Below are positions 1 through 9,503 of a stretch of 64,000 nt of DNA, piece after piece. The notes under the pieces were generated by a model. The model made no database searches and was not told the origin of the DNA. It saw only the letters and a program-made list of their open reading frames with translations. The stretch's first letter is position 1. Each line of letters begins with the position of its first letter. The DNA lies in NCBI GenBank assembly GCA_018713165.1, contig DVFR01000021.1, positions 1 to 64,000 of the forward strand, written 5' to 3'. The translations under genes were made by a program, and so were the position numbers. This stretch comes from Candidatus Coproplasma stercoravium (GTDB taxonomy: Bacteria > Bacillota > Clostridia > Christensenellales > Borkfalkiaceae).

Positions 1-299
1 CGAAACTGCGGCAGCAACCCGTAGCCGAGGTCATGACTTTCGTCTAAAGACACATTTACATAACCTATCGGCACGTTGTCCTCTTTAAGGCACACGGCGT
101 AGGCATATCCGCTGTCAGTGCGATAAACTTCAGCGCAGCGCTCCTTATAAAAAAGTCGGGCGTCGCTTAATTTTTCGAGCGAAAACCACGGCAAAAACCT
201 GTTAGTGTCTTTGTCGCTGAAAATTTTATATATATCATTTATGTCGCTTTCTTCAAATTTTCGCAAAATCAGCCTTTCGCTGTAAATCGCCTGATTCAT
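1..299 (-). CDS. GNAT family N-acetyltransferase (RimJ/RimL-like), 3' end cut by the window edge
   Basis: The reverse strand opens with ATG at 299 and reads through position 1 without a stop, giving the first 99 codons of a protein. It starts MNQAIYSERLILRKFEESD, the classic beginning of RimJ/RimL-type GNAT enzymes, which transfer acetyl from acetyl-CoA to an amine. The later stretch around VPIGYVNVSLDESHDLGYGL fits the central strands of the fold. The acetyl-CoA binding loop would lie beyond the window, so neither activity nor substrate can be judged. It follows the preceding gene by only 12 bases and is probably co-transcribed with it. An AGGG motif lies 10 bases before the ATG. Confidence 0.8.
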   Translation of the reverse strand, partial: MNQAIYSERLILRKFEESDINDIYKIFSDKDTNRFLPWFSLEKLSDARLFYKERCAEVYRTDSGYAYAVCLKEDNVPIGYVNVSLDESHDLGYGLLPQF

Positions 300-311
300 G
301 CAATCACAGCC

Positions 312-1061
312 CTAAATTTTGGCGGCGGTATCCAGCGCGGTGAGCGCGTTTAAACTGCGCGGATATCCGATATAAGGTATGCAGTGTGAAACTACCTTTA
401 CAAGCAGCTCTTTGCTGTTGCCCACCTTAATGTTGCCCATTGCGTGGCTTACAAGCTGAGGTTCGCACCCGCCCTGCGCGTAGAGATAGCAAAAAGTTAT
501 AAGTTCGCGCTGTTTATAATCGAGCGCGCCGCGCGTGTAATAGTCGCCGAAGCAGTTATCGGCAAGCCAGTAATTTACGTGCGCCCTGCCTTCGGGAGCG
601 TTCTTCCAGAATTCGCGCATACCTTCGCCGAAAATATCAACCTGCGCCTGATTGCCTGCCGTAAGTCTTGTTTCGGGCGTAGTCGTGCCCTTATTTTCAA
701 GCGGCAGCCTGATTCCGCGCGCGGCAAAAACTTCGTTCATGGCATTTATAAAGGGCAGCACCCTGCCGAGTCCCAGATACGCCGTCGCCTGATATACGAC
801 CTCCCTCGCCTCCTCGGGCGAAACGCCGCAGTTGAGAGCCGCAGGGAGCATTACCTTGAATTCATCGACTCCGCCACACCCCAACAGCACGGCGAGCACC
901 GAAATATAGCCCGTCTCTTCGTCGAGGTCGCCGAAGTTCTTAACCTCGTCGTAGGCGAAGTTATAGAAAAACTCGTAAAATTCGGGGTCGGTCTCCTTCA
1001 ACGGGCTGTCCGCCCCGAAAGCCTTTTTGATATAATTTTTTGCATTGTCTGTCAAAGCCAT
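312..1061 (-). CDS. Carboxymuconolactone decarboxylase (CMD/AhpD-like) family protein, two tandem domains
   Basis: 249 residues with two CMD-type repeats: an N-terminal one (about residues 35-115, including LGCGGVDEFKVMLPAALNCGVSPEEAREVVYQ) and a C-terminal one (about 150-240, including the paired-cysteine-like region QGGCEPQLVSHAMGN). The family covers gamma-carboxymuconolactone decarboxylases and AhpD-like redox proteins. Bacillota homologues of about 250 residues are mostly uncharacterised and often sit with oxidoreductases. A canonical CxxC redox pair is not visible, so peroxidase-partner activity is not supported. AAAAAGGAGG precedes the ATG at 8 bases, and a promoter-like pair lies just upstream. 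The cut GNAT gene follows directly. Confidence 0.85.
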   Translation of the reverse strand: MALTDNAKNYIKKAFGADSPLKETDPEFYEFFYNFAYDEVKNFGDLDEETGYISVLAVLLGCGGVDEFKVMLPAALNCGVSPEEAREVVYQATAYLGLGRVLPFINAMNEVFAARGIRLPLENKGTTTPETRLTAGNQAQVDIFGEGMREFWKNAPEGRAHVNYWLADNCFGDYYTRGALDYKQRELITFCYLYAQGGCEPQLVSHAMGNIKVGNSKELLVKVVSHCIPYIGYPRSLNALTALDTAAKI

Positions 1062-1087
1062 AAGTCTGCCTCCTTTTTACAGATAAA

Positions 1088-1118
1088 ATTGTAAAACTTA
1101 AAGCAAACTTCAAGTCAA
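1088..1118 (-). promoter_or_regulatory. Sigma-A-type promoter for the CMD-family gene
   Basis: On the minus strand TTGACT (1118-1113) is followed 19 bases later by TACAAT (1093-1088). The spacer is two bases longer than ideal. It lies about 27 bases before the start codon. Confidence 0.5.
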
Positions 1119-1177
1119 TCAAATATAAGAAAAAATTTTATTGTAAAAATATATTATCCTGCGTAAATCATTACATA

Positions 1178-1215
1178 AGCGGCGCACGGCGGCAAAATTG
1201 CCGCCGTGCGCCGCT
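1178..1215 (-). terminator. Long perfect hairpin after the PLP lyase gene
   Basis: A perfect 18-bp inverted repeat (arms 1178-1195 and 1198-1215, GC-rich) lies 3 bases past the stop of the gene ending at 1219. The following minus-strand sequence is only moderately T-rich, so it may terminate weakly or act as an mRNA 3' stabiliser. Confidence 0.6.
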
Positions 1216-1218
1216 GTT

Positions 1219-2445
1219 TTATACAAGCTTATCTAAAATTTTCATAAGGGCGTATCTGCCGTGCTCGTAGGTGAGCCCGCCCTGGAAATAGGCGATATAG
1301 GGCGGTTTTACGGGCCCGTCCGCCGAAAGCTCTATCGAGGCACCCGAAACGAAAGTGCCCGCCGCCATTATTATCTTGTCGTCATAGCCCGGCATATCCC
1401 ACGGCTCGCAGGTGACAAACCCGTCTACGGGCGAGGCATACTGCACCTCGCGGATAAAATTGACCATCTTGTCGGCATCGCCGAACTCTATTGCGCGGGT
1501 TATATCGTGCGGGAGTTCGTCCGAAGGGGGATAATTTTTGTACCCCAGCCCCGCCATCGCCTCTCCTATAAGCAGACTGCATTTGAGCGCCTGTGCGACG
1601 GTATGCGGAGCCATAAAGAACCCCTGATAATAATACTGATACCCGAGCGCGTGCGAGCCGACCTCGGTGCCTATTGAAGGCGCGGTGAGCCGCTTGCCTA
1701 TCATATCGATATAATCTGCCTTTCCGCAGATGTAGCCGCCCGTCTGCGCAAGCCCGCCGCCCGGGTTTTTTATGAGCGACCCGACAATAATGTCGGCGCC
1801 GACTTCGGTGGGCTCCCTCTTTTCTACGAACTCGCCATAGCAATTATCGACGAAAATGCAGCCTTTAAAGCCGTTTTTGCGCACAAGCGCGCACGCCTCG
1901 GCAATCTCGTCTACCGAAAACGCGTCGCGAAGCTCATACCCGCGCGAACGCTGGATATATATGACATTCGCCTCCGCAAGCCCCGTTTTTATTGCCTGAT
2001 AATCGAATTTGCCGTCCGCAAGGTCACAGCAGCGGAACTTTATTCCGAAATCTTTCAGAGAGCCGTTGCCCTCGCCGTAGATAACGCCGCGGATAGTGTC
2101 GTAGGGCAGTCCGCTTATGCAAAACAGCGTATCGCCGGGGCGGAGAAGCCCGAAAAGCGCAACGGTAAGCGCATGCGTGCCCGAGAGAATGTGCGGGGAA
2201 ACTATGCCGTCCTCCGCACCGAAAGCGCGTGCGTATACCTTGCCGAGGCAATCCCTGCCCTCGTCGCCGTAGCCGTAACCTGTCGTTCCGGAAAAATGGC
2301 GGGCGGCAATTCTGTTTTCGGCAAACGCCTCGCAGACCTTTGCCTGGTTGTAAAACGAAATTTCGTCTATCGCCTTAAATTTATCGGCGAGCTTTTGCTC
2401 GCATTCTTTAACGTATTTTGTTTTATCGAAAATCTCTTCTGCCAT
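1219..2445 (-). CDS. Methionine gamma-lyase-related PLP protein (aluminium-resistance/YnbB family)
   Basis: 408 residues in the fold-type I PLP family that Bacillota annotate as methionine gamma-lyase family or aluminium resistance protein (YnbB). The PLP lysine is K226 in VGSLIKNPGGGLAQTGG. The region FVDNCYGEFVE around residue 200 supplies the aspartate that pairs with the cofactor ring. Length matches the family (about 410-430). In many Bacillota this gene sits beside miaA, hfq or mutL, as here, but its physiological substrate is not settled. It is the last gene of the miaB-mutS-mutL-miaA run, starting 23 bases after the miaA stop. No hfq gene is found in between. Confidence 0.88.
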   Translation of the reverse strand: MAEEIFDKTKYVKECEQKLADKFKAIDEISFYNQAKVCEAFAENRIAARHFSGTTGYGYGDEGRDCLGKVYARAFGAEDGIVSPHILSGTHALTVALFGLLRPGDTLFCISGLPYDTIRGVIYGEGNGSLKDFGIKFRCCDLADGKFDYQAIKTGLAEANVIYIQRSRGYELRDAFSVDEIAEACALVRKNGFKGCIFVDNCYGEFVEKREPTEVGADIIVGSLIKNPGGGLAQTGGYICGKADYIDMIGKRLTAPSIGTEVGSHALGYQYYYQGFFMAPHTVAQALKCSLLIGEAMAGLGYKNYPPSDELPHDITRAIEFGDADKMVNFIREVQYASPVDGFVTCEPWDMPGYDDKIIMAAGTFVSGASIELSADGPVKPPYIAYFQGGLTYEHGRYALMKILDKLV

Positions 2446-2468
2446 AATCTTTTAAATTTATACCTTAA

Positions 2469-3380
2469 TCACTCGCGGGCAAGAAGGTTCAATACAGTTT
2501 CAGCCGTCGCCCGTTCGGGAGGAAGGTTTATAATGTTTGGTAATTTTTTAAAAAAAGTTATCTGTCTTTTAGCGTATCTGCGCGTATTTTGCTTGATTGT
2601 GTCACGCATAGTACTTTGCGAATCACTATTTTTTAAGCCTGCGATAACCTCTTTGTACCCGATAGCCTGCATACATTGGCAATTTTCACCGATTCCGCGC
2701 GCAAGGAGCGACTTCACTTCGTCTACGAGCCCCGCCTCAAACATTTTGTCGACGCGGGCGTTTATGCGCGCATAAAGCTCCTCCCTCGGAAAATCTATCG
2801 CGACCGCGAGATAATCAAATCTCGGCGTCAAATCGTCGCAGATGTCCGACTTCTTTCTCCCGCCCGCCTCATAAATTTCAAGCGCGCGGATAACTCTCTT
2901 CAAATCGTTGGGGTGAAGTTTTGCCGCAGTTTCGCCGTCTGCTTCCTTTAAAACTCCGTAAACGTATTCCCTGCCTCTCTCTTTGGCAAGTTTTTCGTAC
3001 TTTTCGCGGATTTCGCTGTTTGCGGCGACGCCGCCGTAACTGAAATCGAAGAGCAGAGAATTTATATAAAACCCCGTTCCGCCGCATATCACGGGCGTTT
3101 TACCCTCATTCAGCAGTTTTTCAACTATCGGCAGAGCCGCATTTTTATAATCGGAAACGCTGTATTCGCAGGTCGGCTCGGCTACGTCAATCATATAATG
3201 CGGAACGCCGAGCTTTTCTTCACCTGTCGGCTTTGCCGTGCCGATATCCAACCCCTTATACACGAGCTGGGAATCAGCGGAAATTACCGCACTCCCGAGT
3301 TTTTTTGCGCACTCTGCGGCGAGCGCCGTTTTTCCCGTCGCCGTAGCGCCGCATATTACAAGTACCCTGCCCACGCTCAC
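2469..3380 (-). CDS. miaA: tRNA dimethylallyltransferase
   Basis: 303 residues, full length. MiaA transfers a dimethylallyl group from DMAPP to N6 of adenosine 37 in tRNAs reading codons that start with U, the substrate later used by MiaB. The P-loop GATATGKT is at residues 11-18 and SADSQLVYKGLDIGTAKPT follows, carrying the catalytic aspartate. CGGTGFYINSLL and the DLKRVIRALEIYE segment are typical. The start codon overlaps the end of mutL by 4 bases (ATGA), so translation is coupled. MiaB, which acts on its product, is encoded at the head of the same operon. Confidence 0.96.
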   Translation of the reverse strand: MSVGRVLVICGATATGKTALAAECAKKLGSAVISADSQLVYKGLDIGTAKPTGEEKLGVPHYMIDVAEPTCEYSVSDYKNAALPIVEKLLNEGKTPVICGGTGFYINSLLFDFSYGGVAANSEIREKYEKLAKERGREYVYGVLKEADGETAAKLHPNDLKRVIRALEIYEAGGRKKSDICDDLTPRFDYLAVAIDFPREELYARINARVDKMFEAGLVDEVKSLLARGIGENCQCMQAIGYKEVIAGLKNSDSQSTMRDTIKQNTRRYAKRQITFFKKLPNIINLPPERATAETVLNLLARE

Positions 3381-5458
3381 ACTATCCTCTTGAACATTTT
3401 TTCAATCTGGTATTTTGTGAGTTTTACGGCGACAGGTCTGCCGTGCGGGCATTTGAGCCCCATATCTCCGTGCATTTCGGCCAAAAGCCCGTCTGCCTCC
3501 TGCCTGGTCAGTTCCATCCCGCCCTTTACCGCGTGTTTACAAGCCGACATTGCAATCTTGTCCTTCAAAAGGTCGGTCATTCTTACCGATTTCAGCCCCG
3601 AAATATCGGAGAGAAGTTCGTGAAAAAACGCGCCTATATCGAGGTCGCGCAGGTCGGCAGGCACTTCGCAAACCCTGTACGAATTTATTCCGAACGGCTC
3701 TGCGTCGAAGCCCATTTCGCGTATCAGCGAAAGATTTTCTTCAAAGAACGCATTCTCTTCGGGCGTGAGACTGAGAATATACGGAATAAGCATGCCCTGG
3801 CGGACGACGGCGCGCTCCTCTATCTGCTTTTTATATCTGTCGTAGATAAGCCTTTCGTGGGCGGCGTGCTGGTCGATTATATAAATGTTCCCCTCTATTT
3901 CATATAAAAGGTAAGTATTAAAGAGGTTGCCCTTATATGTGTACGTGCGGCAGGCGAACTTTTCCTGGCTGTCTTTAAGCCTTCTCTCCTCCTCGCTCGT
4001 GAGCTTTGAATCGGAGAGCACGAAGCCCGGGCTGCTTACGCCCAAAACGTTCTTTTCCTTCAAATCGCCGTAGTAGGCACATACGGGATAGGTGTGCTCC
4101 CTGTCCTCATACGCGGGCGCCTCGTAATTTTCGTACGCGGAGTAATCGGGCTTATTCCCCGGGTCCGCATACGGGTTTACGCTCTTTTCGGGCTGTTTCG
4201 CCGTGAACATCCCTTCGGGCGGCATTAATTCGTCGGCCGAAGGTAAAGTTTCCGCCTGCACTTCACTCTTTGAAACATTTTGTGCGTTTGCCGAATTGTT
4301 TGGCTTTGCGGCAAACAACTCTTCATACGGCACCGCATTCGCCTTTGCGGCGCTATCATCTTTCGACTGCGTATCTGCCGTTACGGTAAAAGTATCCGCG
4401 GAGAGCTGCTCTGCGGGCATGGAAGATTTGACTTCGGGAATGCGCGCATAATCAACAACAAAATCTGCCGCGTGCGCAGTTCCGTCGAGGATTCCGGATA
4501 TTACCGAATACACCGCGCCATACACCGCCCTGCCGTCGGCAAAACGCACGTCAGCCTTGTTGGGGTGCACGTTTACGTCGACAAGCTCGGCGGGGACGTC
4601 TACAAAGAGAACGTAGAATGGATATTGCCTCTTCATAAGATAGCTTGCATAGGCGTTCGTTATCGCCGAAGATATGATATTGTTGACAATATAGCGGCCG
4701 TTTAAAAAGAGGCTCTGATAGCTCTTGTTCGGCTTGAAGAAATTCTGGTTTCCAATAAAGCCGTGAATCTTTATCCCGTTCTTTTCGGCGTTTATCTTAT
4801 AGCAATTCGGAATGACCTTTGCGCCGTAAACCTGCGCGACAGCCTCGTCCAGCCCGTTGCCGAACGACTGCAATTTAAGTTTGCCGTCGGCATAATATCT
4901 GAACGAAACTTCGGGATTTCCGAGAATGAAGCGCGACATAAAGTTCTGGATGTCGCCCTCCTCCGCCTTGTCGGACTTTAAAAACTTTGCCCTCACGGGC
5001 GTGTTGTAAAAGAGTTCGTGAACGGAAATTTCCGTGCCCTTATCGAGCGCCGCGGGCTGGGTTTTGCCGGTAAGACCGCCGTCGCACTCCACGCGGCACG
5101 CCTGGTTGCCCTCGGTTACGGAGATTATCTCCGTGCGCGAGATGGAAGAGATACTTGCGAGAGCCTCGCCGCGGAAACCGAGCGTCGTTATAAGGTCGAG
5201 GTCCTCAACCTTTGCAACTTTGCTCGTCGCGTGCGGAATGAATGCCTTGCACATATCGTCGGGCTCTATTCCGCAGCCGTTGTCGCATACCTTTATAAGC
5301 TGTTTGCCGCCCTTTTCAATATAGACTGAAATTTCTGTCGCGCCCGCGTCGAGAGAGTTTTCAACAAGCTCCTTTACAGCCGAATACGGTCTGTCGACGA
5401 CCTCGCCGGCGGCAATTCTGTTGTATATGTCTTTGGTAAGTATATTAATCTTTCCCAT
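3377..5458 (-). CDS. mutL: DNA mismatch repair protein MutL
   Basis: 693 residues. The N-terminal GHKL ATPase shows IAAGEVVDRPYSAVKELVENSLDAGA (catalytic Glu, Mg-binding Asn), DNGCGI and GFRGEAL. A low-complexity acidic linker spans about residues 330-470. The C-terminal dimerisation/endonuclease domain has DQHAAHERLIYDR, with the final Glu of the usual DQHAx2Ex4E metal motif replaced by Asp, plus ACKHAVKGG and CPHGRP. This points to a nicking MutL, as in bacteria without MutH. mutL starts one base after the mutS stop and overlaps miaA at its 3' end. Confidence 0.96.
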   Translation of the reverse strand: MGKINILTKDIYNRIAAGEVVDRPYSAVKELVENSLDAGATEISVYIEKGGKQLIKVCDNGCGIEPDDMCKAFIPHATSKVAKVEDLDLITTLGFRGEALASISSISRTEIISVTEGNQACRVECDGGLTGKTQPAALDKGTEISVHELFYNTPVRAKFLKSDKAEEGDIQNFMSRFILGNPEVSFRYYADGKLKLQSFGNGLDEAVAQVYGAKVIPNCYKINAEKNGIKIHGFIGNQNFFKPNKSYQSLFLNGRYIVNNIISSAITNAYASYLMKRQYPFYVLFVDVPAELVDVNVHPNKADVRFADGRAVYGAVYSVISGILDGTAHAADFVVDYARIPEVKSSMPAEQLSADTFTVTADTQSKDDSAAKANAVPYEELFAAKPNNSANAQNVSKSEVQAETLPSADELMPPEGMFTAKQPEKSVNPYADPGNKPDYSAYENYEAPAYEDREHTYPVCAYYGDLKEKNVLGVSSPGFVLSDSKLTSEEERRLKDSQEKFACRTYTYKGNLFNTYLLYEIEGNIYIIDQHAAHERLIYDRYKKQIEERAVVRQGMLIPYILSLTPEENAFFEENLSLIREMGFDAEPFGINSYRVCEVPADLRDLDIGAFFHELLSDISGLKSVRMTDLLKDKIAMSACKHAVKGGMELTRQEADGLLAEMHGDMGLKCPHGRPVAVKLTKYQIEKMFKRIV

Positions 5459-5459
5459 A

Positions 5460-8042
5460 TTACTTCACCTTTTCGACAAGGTCGGAAAGCAGCAAAAACG
5501 CCTGCATGGGCGAGAGATTGTTCACGTCGGTTTCGCGCAGAATCTTTTCCGCCTCGCTGTATTCCCTCTCTTCGCTTTCGGAAGATTCCGCCTGCCTTAC
5601 GACCGCGCCCTCGCCGCGCTCAACTGCCTTTAAAATCTGTTTAGCCCTGTCGGTAACTTCACGGGGAACGCCTGCGAGCGCAGCCACTTCTATACCGAAA
5701 CTGCGGTTTGCGCCGCCGCGCATAATCTTCCTTAAAAATACGATGCTTCCGTTAAGTTCCTTTACGGCTATCTTATAGTTTTTAACGCCCGCCATTCTGC
5801 TTTCGAGCTCAGTCAGCTCGTGGTAATGCGTGGCAAACATGGTTTTGGCGCCTATTTTATTGGTGAGGTGCTCTATCACCGCCCACGCGATAGACAGGCC
5901 GTCGTACGTGCTCGTGCCCCTGCCCACTTCGTCGAGAATGAGCAGGCTGTTCTTCGTGGCGTTCTGTAAAATCGAAGCGACTTCAATCATCTCCACCATA
6001 AACGTACTCTGGTCGAGAATGAGGTTGTCGCTCGCCCCCACTCGCGTGAAAATCCTGTCGGTTACAGGTACTTCCGCCGACTTTGCGGGGACGAAACACC
6101 CCATGTGCGCCATGAGCGTTATAAGCGCGGTCTGGCGCATGTATGTGCTCTTGCCCGCCATGTTGGGGCCGGTTATAATCATGGTACGATTTTCGCCCTC
6201 GTCAAGGAGCACGTCGTTTGCCACGAAACGCTCCTTTGAAATAACCTCGACTACGGGGTGCCTGCCCTCCTTTATTATAAGCGGCCTGTCGCTTTCAACA
6301 ATCTCGGGGCGGACGTAGCGGTTGCTCTTTGCCACCTGGGCAAAGCTTATGAGCACGTCGAGGCGGGCAATCGCCGACGACAATTTTTTGAGATTGTTGA
6401 TGTTCGCGCTGAGCGTGTCTTTTATCTGCGCATACAGCTCGGCCTCCAGCCTGAGCGCCGATTCTTCGCTCGTTAAAATCTTTTCCTCAATCTCTTTGAG
6501 CTCGTCTGTCGTGTACCTTTCGGCGTTTGCAAGCGTCTGCCTGCGCTGGTAGTGAATGGGCACCTTGTCTTTGAACGACTTTGAAACCTCTATATAATAG
6601 CCGAATACGCGGTTATACCCTATTTTCAGCGTTCTTATGCCCGTTTCGTCGCGCTCGCGCGATTCAAGGCGGATAATGATATCCTTGCCGTGGTCTTTTA
6701 TGTCGCGCAGCTCGTCGAGTTTTGCATTGAAGCCCTTTTTTATGTATCCGCCGTCCTTTAAATTTACGGGAGTGTCTTCATCCGTTATAGCGCTACCTAT
6801 CAGCTCGGCGACGGCGCTGAGGTCGATAAGCCCGTCGGAAATGTCCCTCACCGCCTTCGACATAAAGCCCGAAAGCTGAAATTTTATATTCGGTACAACC
6901 GCAAGCGACGAAGCGAGCGCCAGGCAGTCGCGCGGCATTATGTTGTCGTTTGAAATTTTGCCCGACAGCCTCTCCACGTCTTTGACTTCGGAGAGAAGGT
7001 CGGCAACGGAGAGCATTACGACGGGCGCGTTGTAAAACTCCTCCACGCCGTCGAGACGGTAGTCAATCCTCTCCCTGTCTACAAGCGGCGAGAGTATAGT
7101 GCTCTGCATGAGCCTCGAACCCATACACGTCTTGGTCTTATCGAGAAGCCACAGGAGCGAGCCGTATTTTTTGCCCTCGGCGAGTGTTTTTACAAGTTCG
7201 AGATTTCTTATCGCCGTATTGTCGAGCTTTAAATAGCTGTCGGAGGAGACGTATCGGATACCGTCGATATTTTTCAGCACGTGCTTCTGCGTCTCTTTGA
7301 GGTACTCCACGAGCGCGCCCGCCGCGCATATCGCGCCGTCGTGCCCGTAAACGGAGAAGGCAGAGAGCGACTTTGCATTGAACTGCCCGCAGAGAGCCCT
7401 TTCGGCTGCGGTGCGCCCGTAAGCCCACTCGGGATAGGAGGAAAATTTGGGAAGCGACCCGCGCGCAACTTCGGGGAGCGAACGGGAAGCGAGCAAAAAT
7501 TCGTCGTTGCATATCACTTCCTTCACCCCGTTTTTTATCATCATCGCAACGGCCTGCGCGCAGGTTTTATCCCCCGCAAATTCCGCCGCGCAGAACTCGC
7601 CCGTGGTGATATCCGCCCATGCGAGCGCCGTATCCGAACCCGAGAGATAAGCGCTGCAAATGTAGCTCGCCGTGCGCTCGTCAAGGTGCTTTTCGTCGGT
7701 GATTGTGCCTGCGGTGACCACCCTTATAACGTCGCGCGCCACCATCTCCCTGCCGCTCTTTAACGCAGGGTCCTCGAGCTGTTCGCAGATTGCCACCTTT
7801 TCGCCCAGCCCGACGAGTTTTGCAATGTAGTTGTCGGCCGCGTGATAGGGTATGCCGCACATCGGCGCGCGTTTATCCAGCCCGCAGTCCCTGCCCGTTA
7901 AGGTAAGGTCTAAAAGCTTTGAAACCCTCTCGGCGTCGTCGAAGAACATTTCATAAAAGTCGCCCAGCCTGTAAAAGAGCACGCAGTCCTTATATTTCTC
8001 CTTTACCGAAAGGTAATGCTGCATCATTGGTGATAGTGCCAT
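5460..8042 (-). CDS. mutS: DNA mismatch recognition protein MutS
   Basis: 860 residues, usual length. The mismatch-binding domain starts with SPMMQHYLSVKEKYKDCVLFYRLGDFYEMF, containing the wedge Phe-x-Glu region. The ABC ATPase domain has Walker A GPNMAGKST near residue 610, a DEVGRGTSTYDG Walker B/signature region and the ATHYHEL motif. It detects mispairs and recruits MutL, encoded next. The mutS start lies 55 bases after the miaB stop. The N terminus has further Met codons at residues 6 and 7, so the exact start is uncertain by a few residues. Confidence 0.97.
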   Translation of the reverse strand: MALSPMMQHYLSVKEKYKDCVLFYRLGDFYEMFFDDAERVSKLLDLTLTGRDCGLDKRAPMCGIPYHAADNYIAKLVGLGEKVAICEQLEDPALKSGREMVARDVIRVVTAGTITDEKHLDERTASYICSAYLSGSDTALAWADITTGEFCAAEFAGDKTCAQAVAMMIKNGVKEVICNDEFLLASRSLPEVARGSLPKFSSYPEWAYGRTAAERALCGQFNAKSLSAFSVYGHDGAICAAGALVEYLKETQKHVLKNIDGIRYVSSDSYLKLDNTAIRNLELVKTLAEGKKYGSLLWLLDKTKTCMGSRLMQSTILSPLVDRERIDYRLDGVEEFYNAPVVMLSVADLLSEVKDVERLSGKISNDNIMPRDCLALASSLAVVPNIKFQLSGFMSKAVRDISDGLIDLSAVAELIGSAITDEDTPVNLKDGGYIKKGFNAKLDELRDIKDHGKDIIIRLESRERDETGIRTLKIGYNRVFGYYIEVSKSFKDKVPIHYQRRQTLANAERYTTDELKEIEEKILTSEESALRLEAELYAQIKDTLSANINNLKKLSSAIARLDVLISFAQVAKSNRYVRPEIVESDRPLIIKEGRHPVVEVISKERFVANDVLLDEGENRTMIITGPNMAGKSTYMRQTALITLMAHMGCFVPAKSAEVPVTDRIFTRVGASDNLILDQSTFMVEMIEVASILQNATKNSLLILDEVGRGTSTYDGLSIAWAVIEHLTNKIGAKTMFATHYHELTELESRMAGVKNYKIAVKELNGSIVFLRKIMRGGANRSFGIEVAALAGVPREVTDRAKQILKAVERGEGAVVRQAESSESEEREYSEAEKILRETDVNNLSPMQAFLLLSDLVEKVK

Positions 8043-8097
8043 AAAATAACCTGTAAATCTCCTGCCGCCACTCGCGGACGCAATTTTAAAATAGCCT

Positions 8098-9411
8098 TTA
8101 AACGATTTTTCCCATGAGCGAAACGCCGTTCGCCTCTTCGACGAACATATTCACAAATTCGCCGATAATATTTTTTTCGCTTGCAAAATAGCCCATTCTG
8201 CCGTATTCGTCCCTGCCGAGGAAGAGCCCGCGCTTGTCGTCGTAACCCTCGCACAGAATTTCGCAGGTCTTGCCAACGTACTTCGCGCTGTGTTCGCGCG
8301 TGAGAGAATTCACGAGGGCGACGAGCTCTATTATCCTCTCCTTGCACACCTCTTCGGGCACCTGGTCGGGCATCTTCGCCGCGACCGTCCCCTCTCGTTT
8401 TGAATACACGAACGTAAACGCCGACGAATAGCCGACTTCCTTTACGAGGTTGAGCGTAGCCTTAAAATCTTCGTCAGTCTCGCCGGGAAAACCCACTATA
8501 AGGTCGGTCGTCACCGCGCAGTCGGGAACGTACTTTTTTAAAATCTCTATCTTTTTGAGATAGTCCGCCGAGGTGTATTTTCTGTTCATCGCCTTTAAGA
8601 TTCTGTCGGAACCGCTCTGTACGGGCAGGTGAACGCAATGGCATATCTTTCTGTCTGAGGCAATCGCCTTTGCCAGCTCTTCCGAAAAGTCCTTCGGATG
8701 GCTCGTCATAAAGCGCAGCCTGAACTTCCCGTCAATCGCCGCAATCTTTTCAAGCAGAGCGGGGAAGCGGATATCGTCGCTGCCGTTCGCATATGAATTT
8801 ACGTTCTGTCCGAGAAGGGTCAGCTCTTTATACCCGTCGGATACGAGCGAGCGCGCCTCCTCTATTACGTTTTCTGAACGCCTGCTTCTCTCCCTGCCGC
8901 GCACGTACGGCACGATGCAGTAGCTGCAAAAGTTGTTGCAGCCGTAAGTTATGTTTATCCACGCGTTGGGATAACTCGTCCTCAAAGGGTGCTCGCCCTC
9001 GACTATTTCACCCTCCGAATCAAATATCTCGATGACAGACTTTTTGCCGCTCTGCTTTTCGAGTATGTAATCTTTAAGCTTGTTCAAGTTGTGCGTGCCG
9101 AAGATTACGTCGACGTAGGGAAATTTTTTGTGCAGAATATCCGCCTTGCCAATCTGTTGCGGCATGCAGCCGCCGACGGCTATTATCATATCCCTCTTTG
9201 CCGATTTCAGCTTTTTAAGCATTCCGATATTGCCGTAGGCATGATTTTCGGCATTCTCGCGTATGCAGCAGGTGTTAAAAACTACAACGTCGGCTTCTTC
9301 CATACTGTCGCACGAAGAATAGCCGAGCTCCGACAACATGCCCGCGATACGCTCGGAATCGTGCACGTTCATCTGGCAGCCATATGTCACTATATGGTAT
9401 CTCTTGTCCAT
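8098..9411 (-). CDS. miaB: tRNA-2-methylthio-N6-dimethylallyladenosine synthase
   Basis: 437-residue radical-SAM methylthiotransferase. The N-terminal UPF0004 domain supplies three cysteines for the auxiliary cluster (YGCQMNVHDSE, NTCCIRENAENHAYGN, GGCMPQ). The radical-SAM domain has CNNFCSYCIVPYVRGRERSR (CxxxCxxC) near residue 157, and a C-terminal TRAM domain follows. ENAENHAYGNIG marks MiaB as opposed to RimO. The reaction adds the methylthio group to i6A37, the product of MiaA in the same operon. AAAGGAG precedes the ATG, and a near-consensus promoter lies just upstream. Confidence 0.96.
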   Translation of the reverse strand: MDKRYHIVTYGCQMNVHDSERIAGMLSELGYSSCDSMEEADVVVFNTCCIRENAENHAYGNIGMLKKLKSAKRDMIIAVGGCMPQQIGKADILHKKFPYVDVIFGTHNLNKLKDYILEKQSGKKSVIEIFDSEGEIVEGEHPLRTSYPNAWINITYGCNNFCSYCIVPYVRGRERSRRSENVIEEARSLVSDGYKELTLLGQNVNSYANGSDDIRFPALLEKIAAIDGKFRLRFMTSHPKDFSEELAKAIASDRKICHCVHLPVQSGSDRILKAMNRKYTSADYLKKIEILKKYVPDCAVTTDLIVGFPGETDEDFKATLNLVKEVGYSSAFTFVYSKREGTVAAKMPDQVPEEVCKERIIELVALVNSLTREHSAKYVGKTCEILCEGYDDKRGLFLGRDEYGRMGYFASEKNIIGEFVNMFVEEANGVSLMGKIV

Positions 9412-9431
9412 AATACTCCTTTATATAGACA

Positions 9432-9460
9432 ATTATATAATTTTACAAGTTTTTTTTCAA
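9432..9460 (-). promoter_or_regulatory. Promoter of the miaB-mutS-mutL-miaA operon
   Basis: Minus strand TTGAAA (9460-9455), 17-base spacer, TATAAT (9437-9432), then a short leader with AAAGGAG before miaB ATG at 9411. Confidence 0.75.
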
Positions 9461-9503
9461 TCGAATTTGCAACAAAATCTTTATTTTATCGATACTATTT
9501 TAG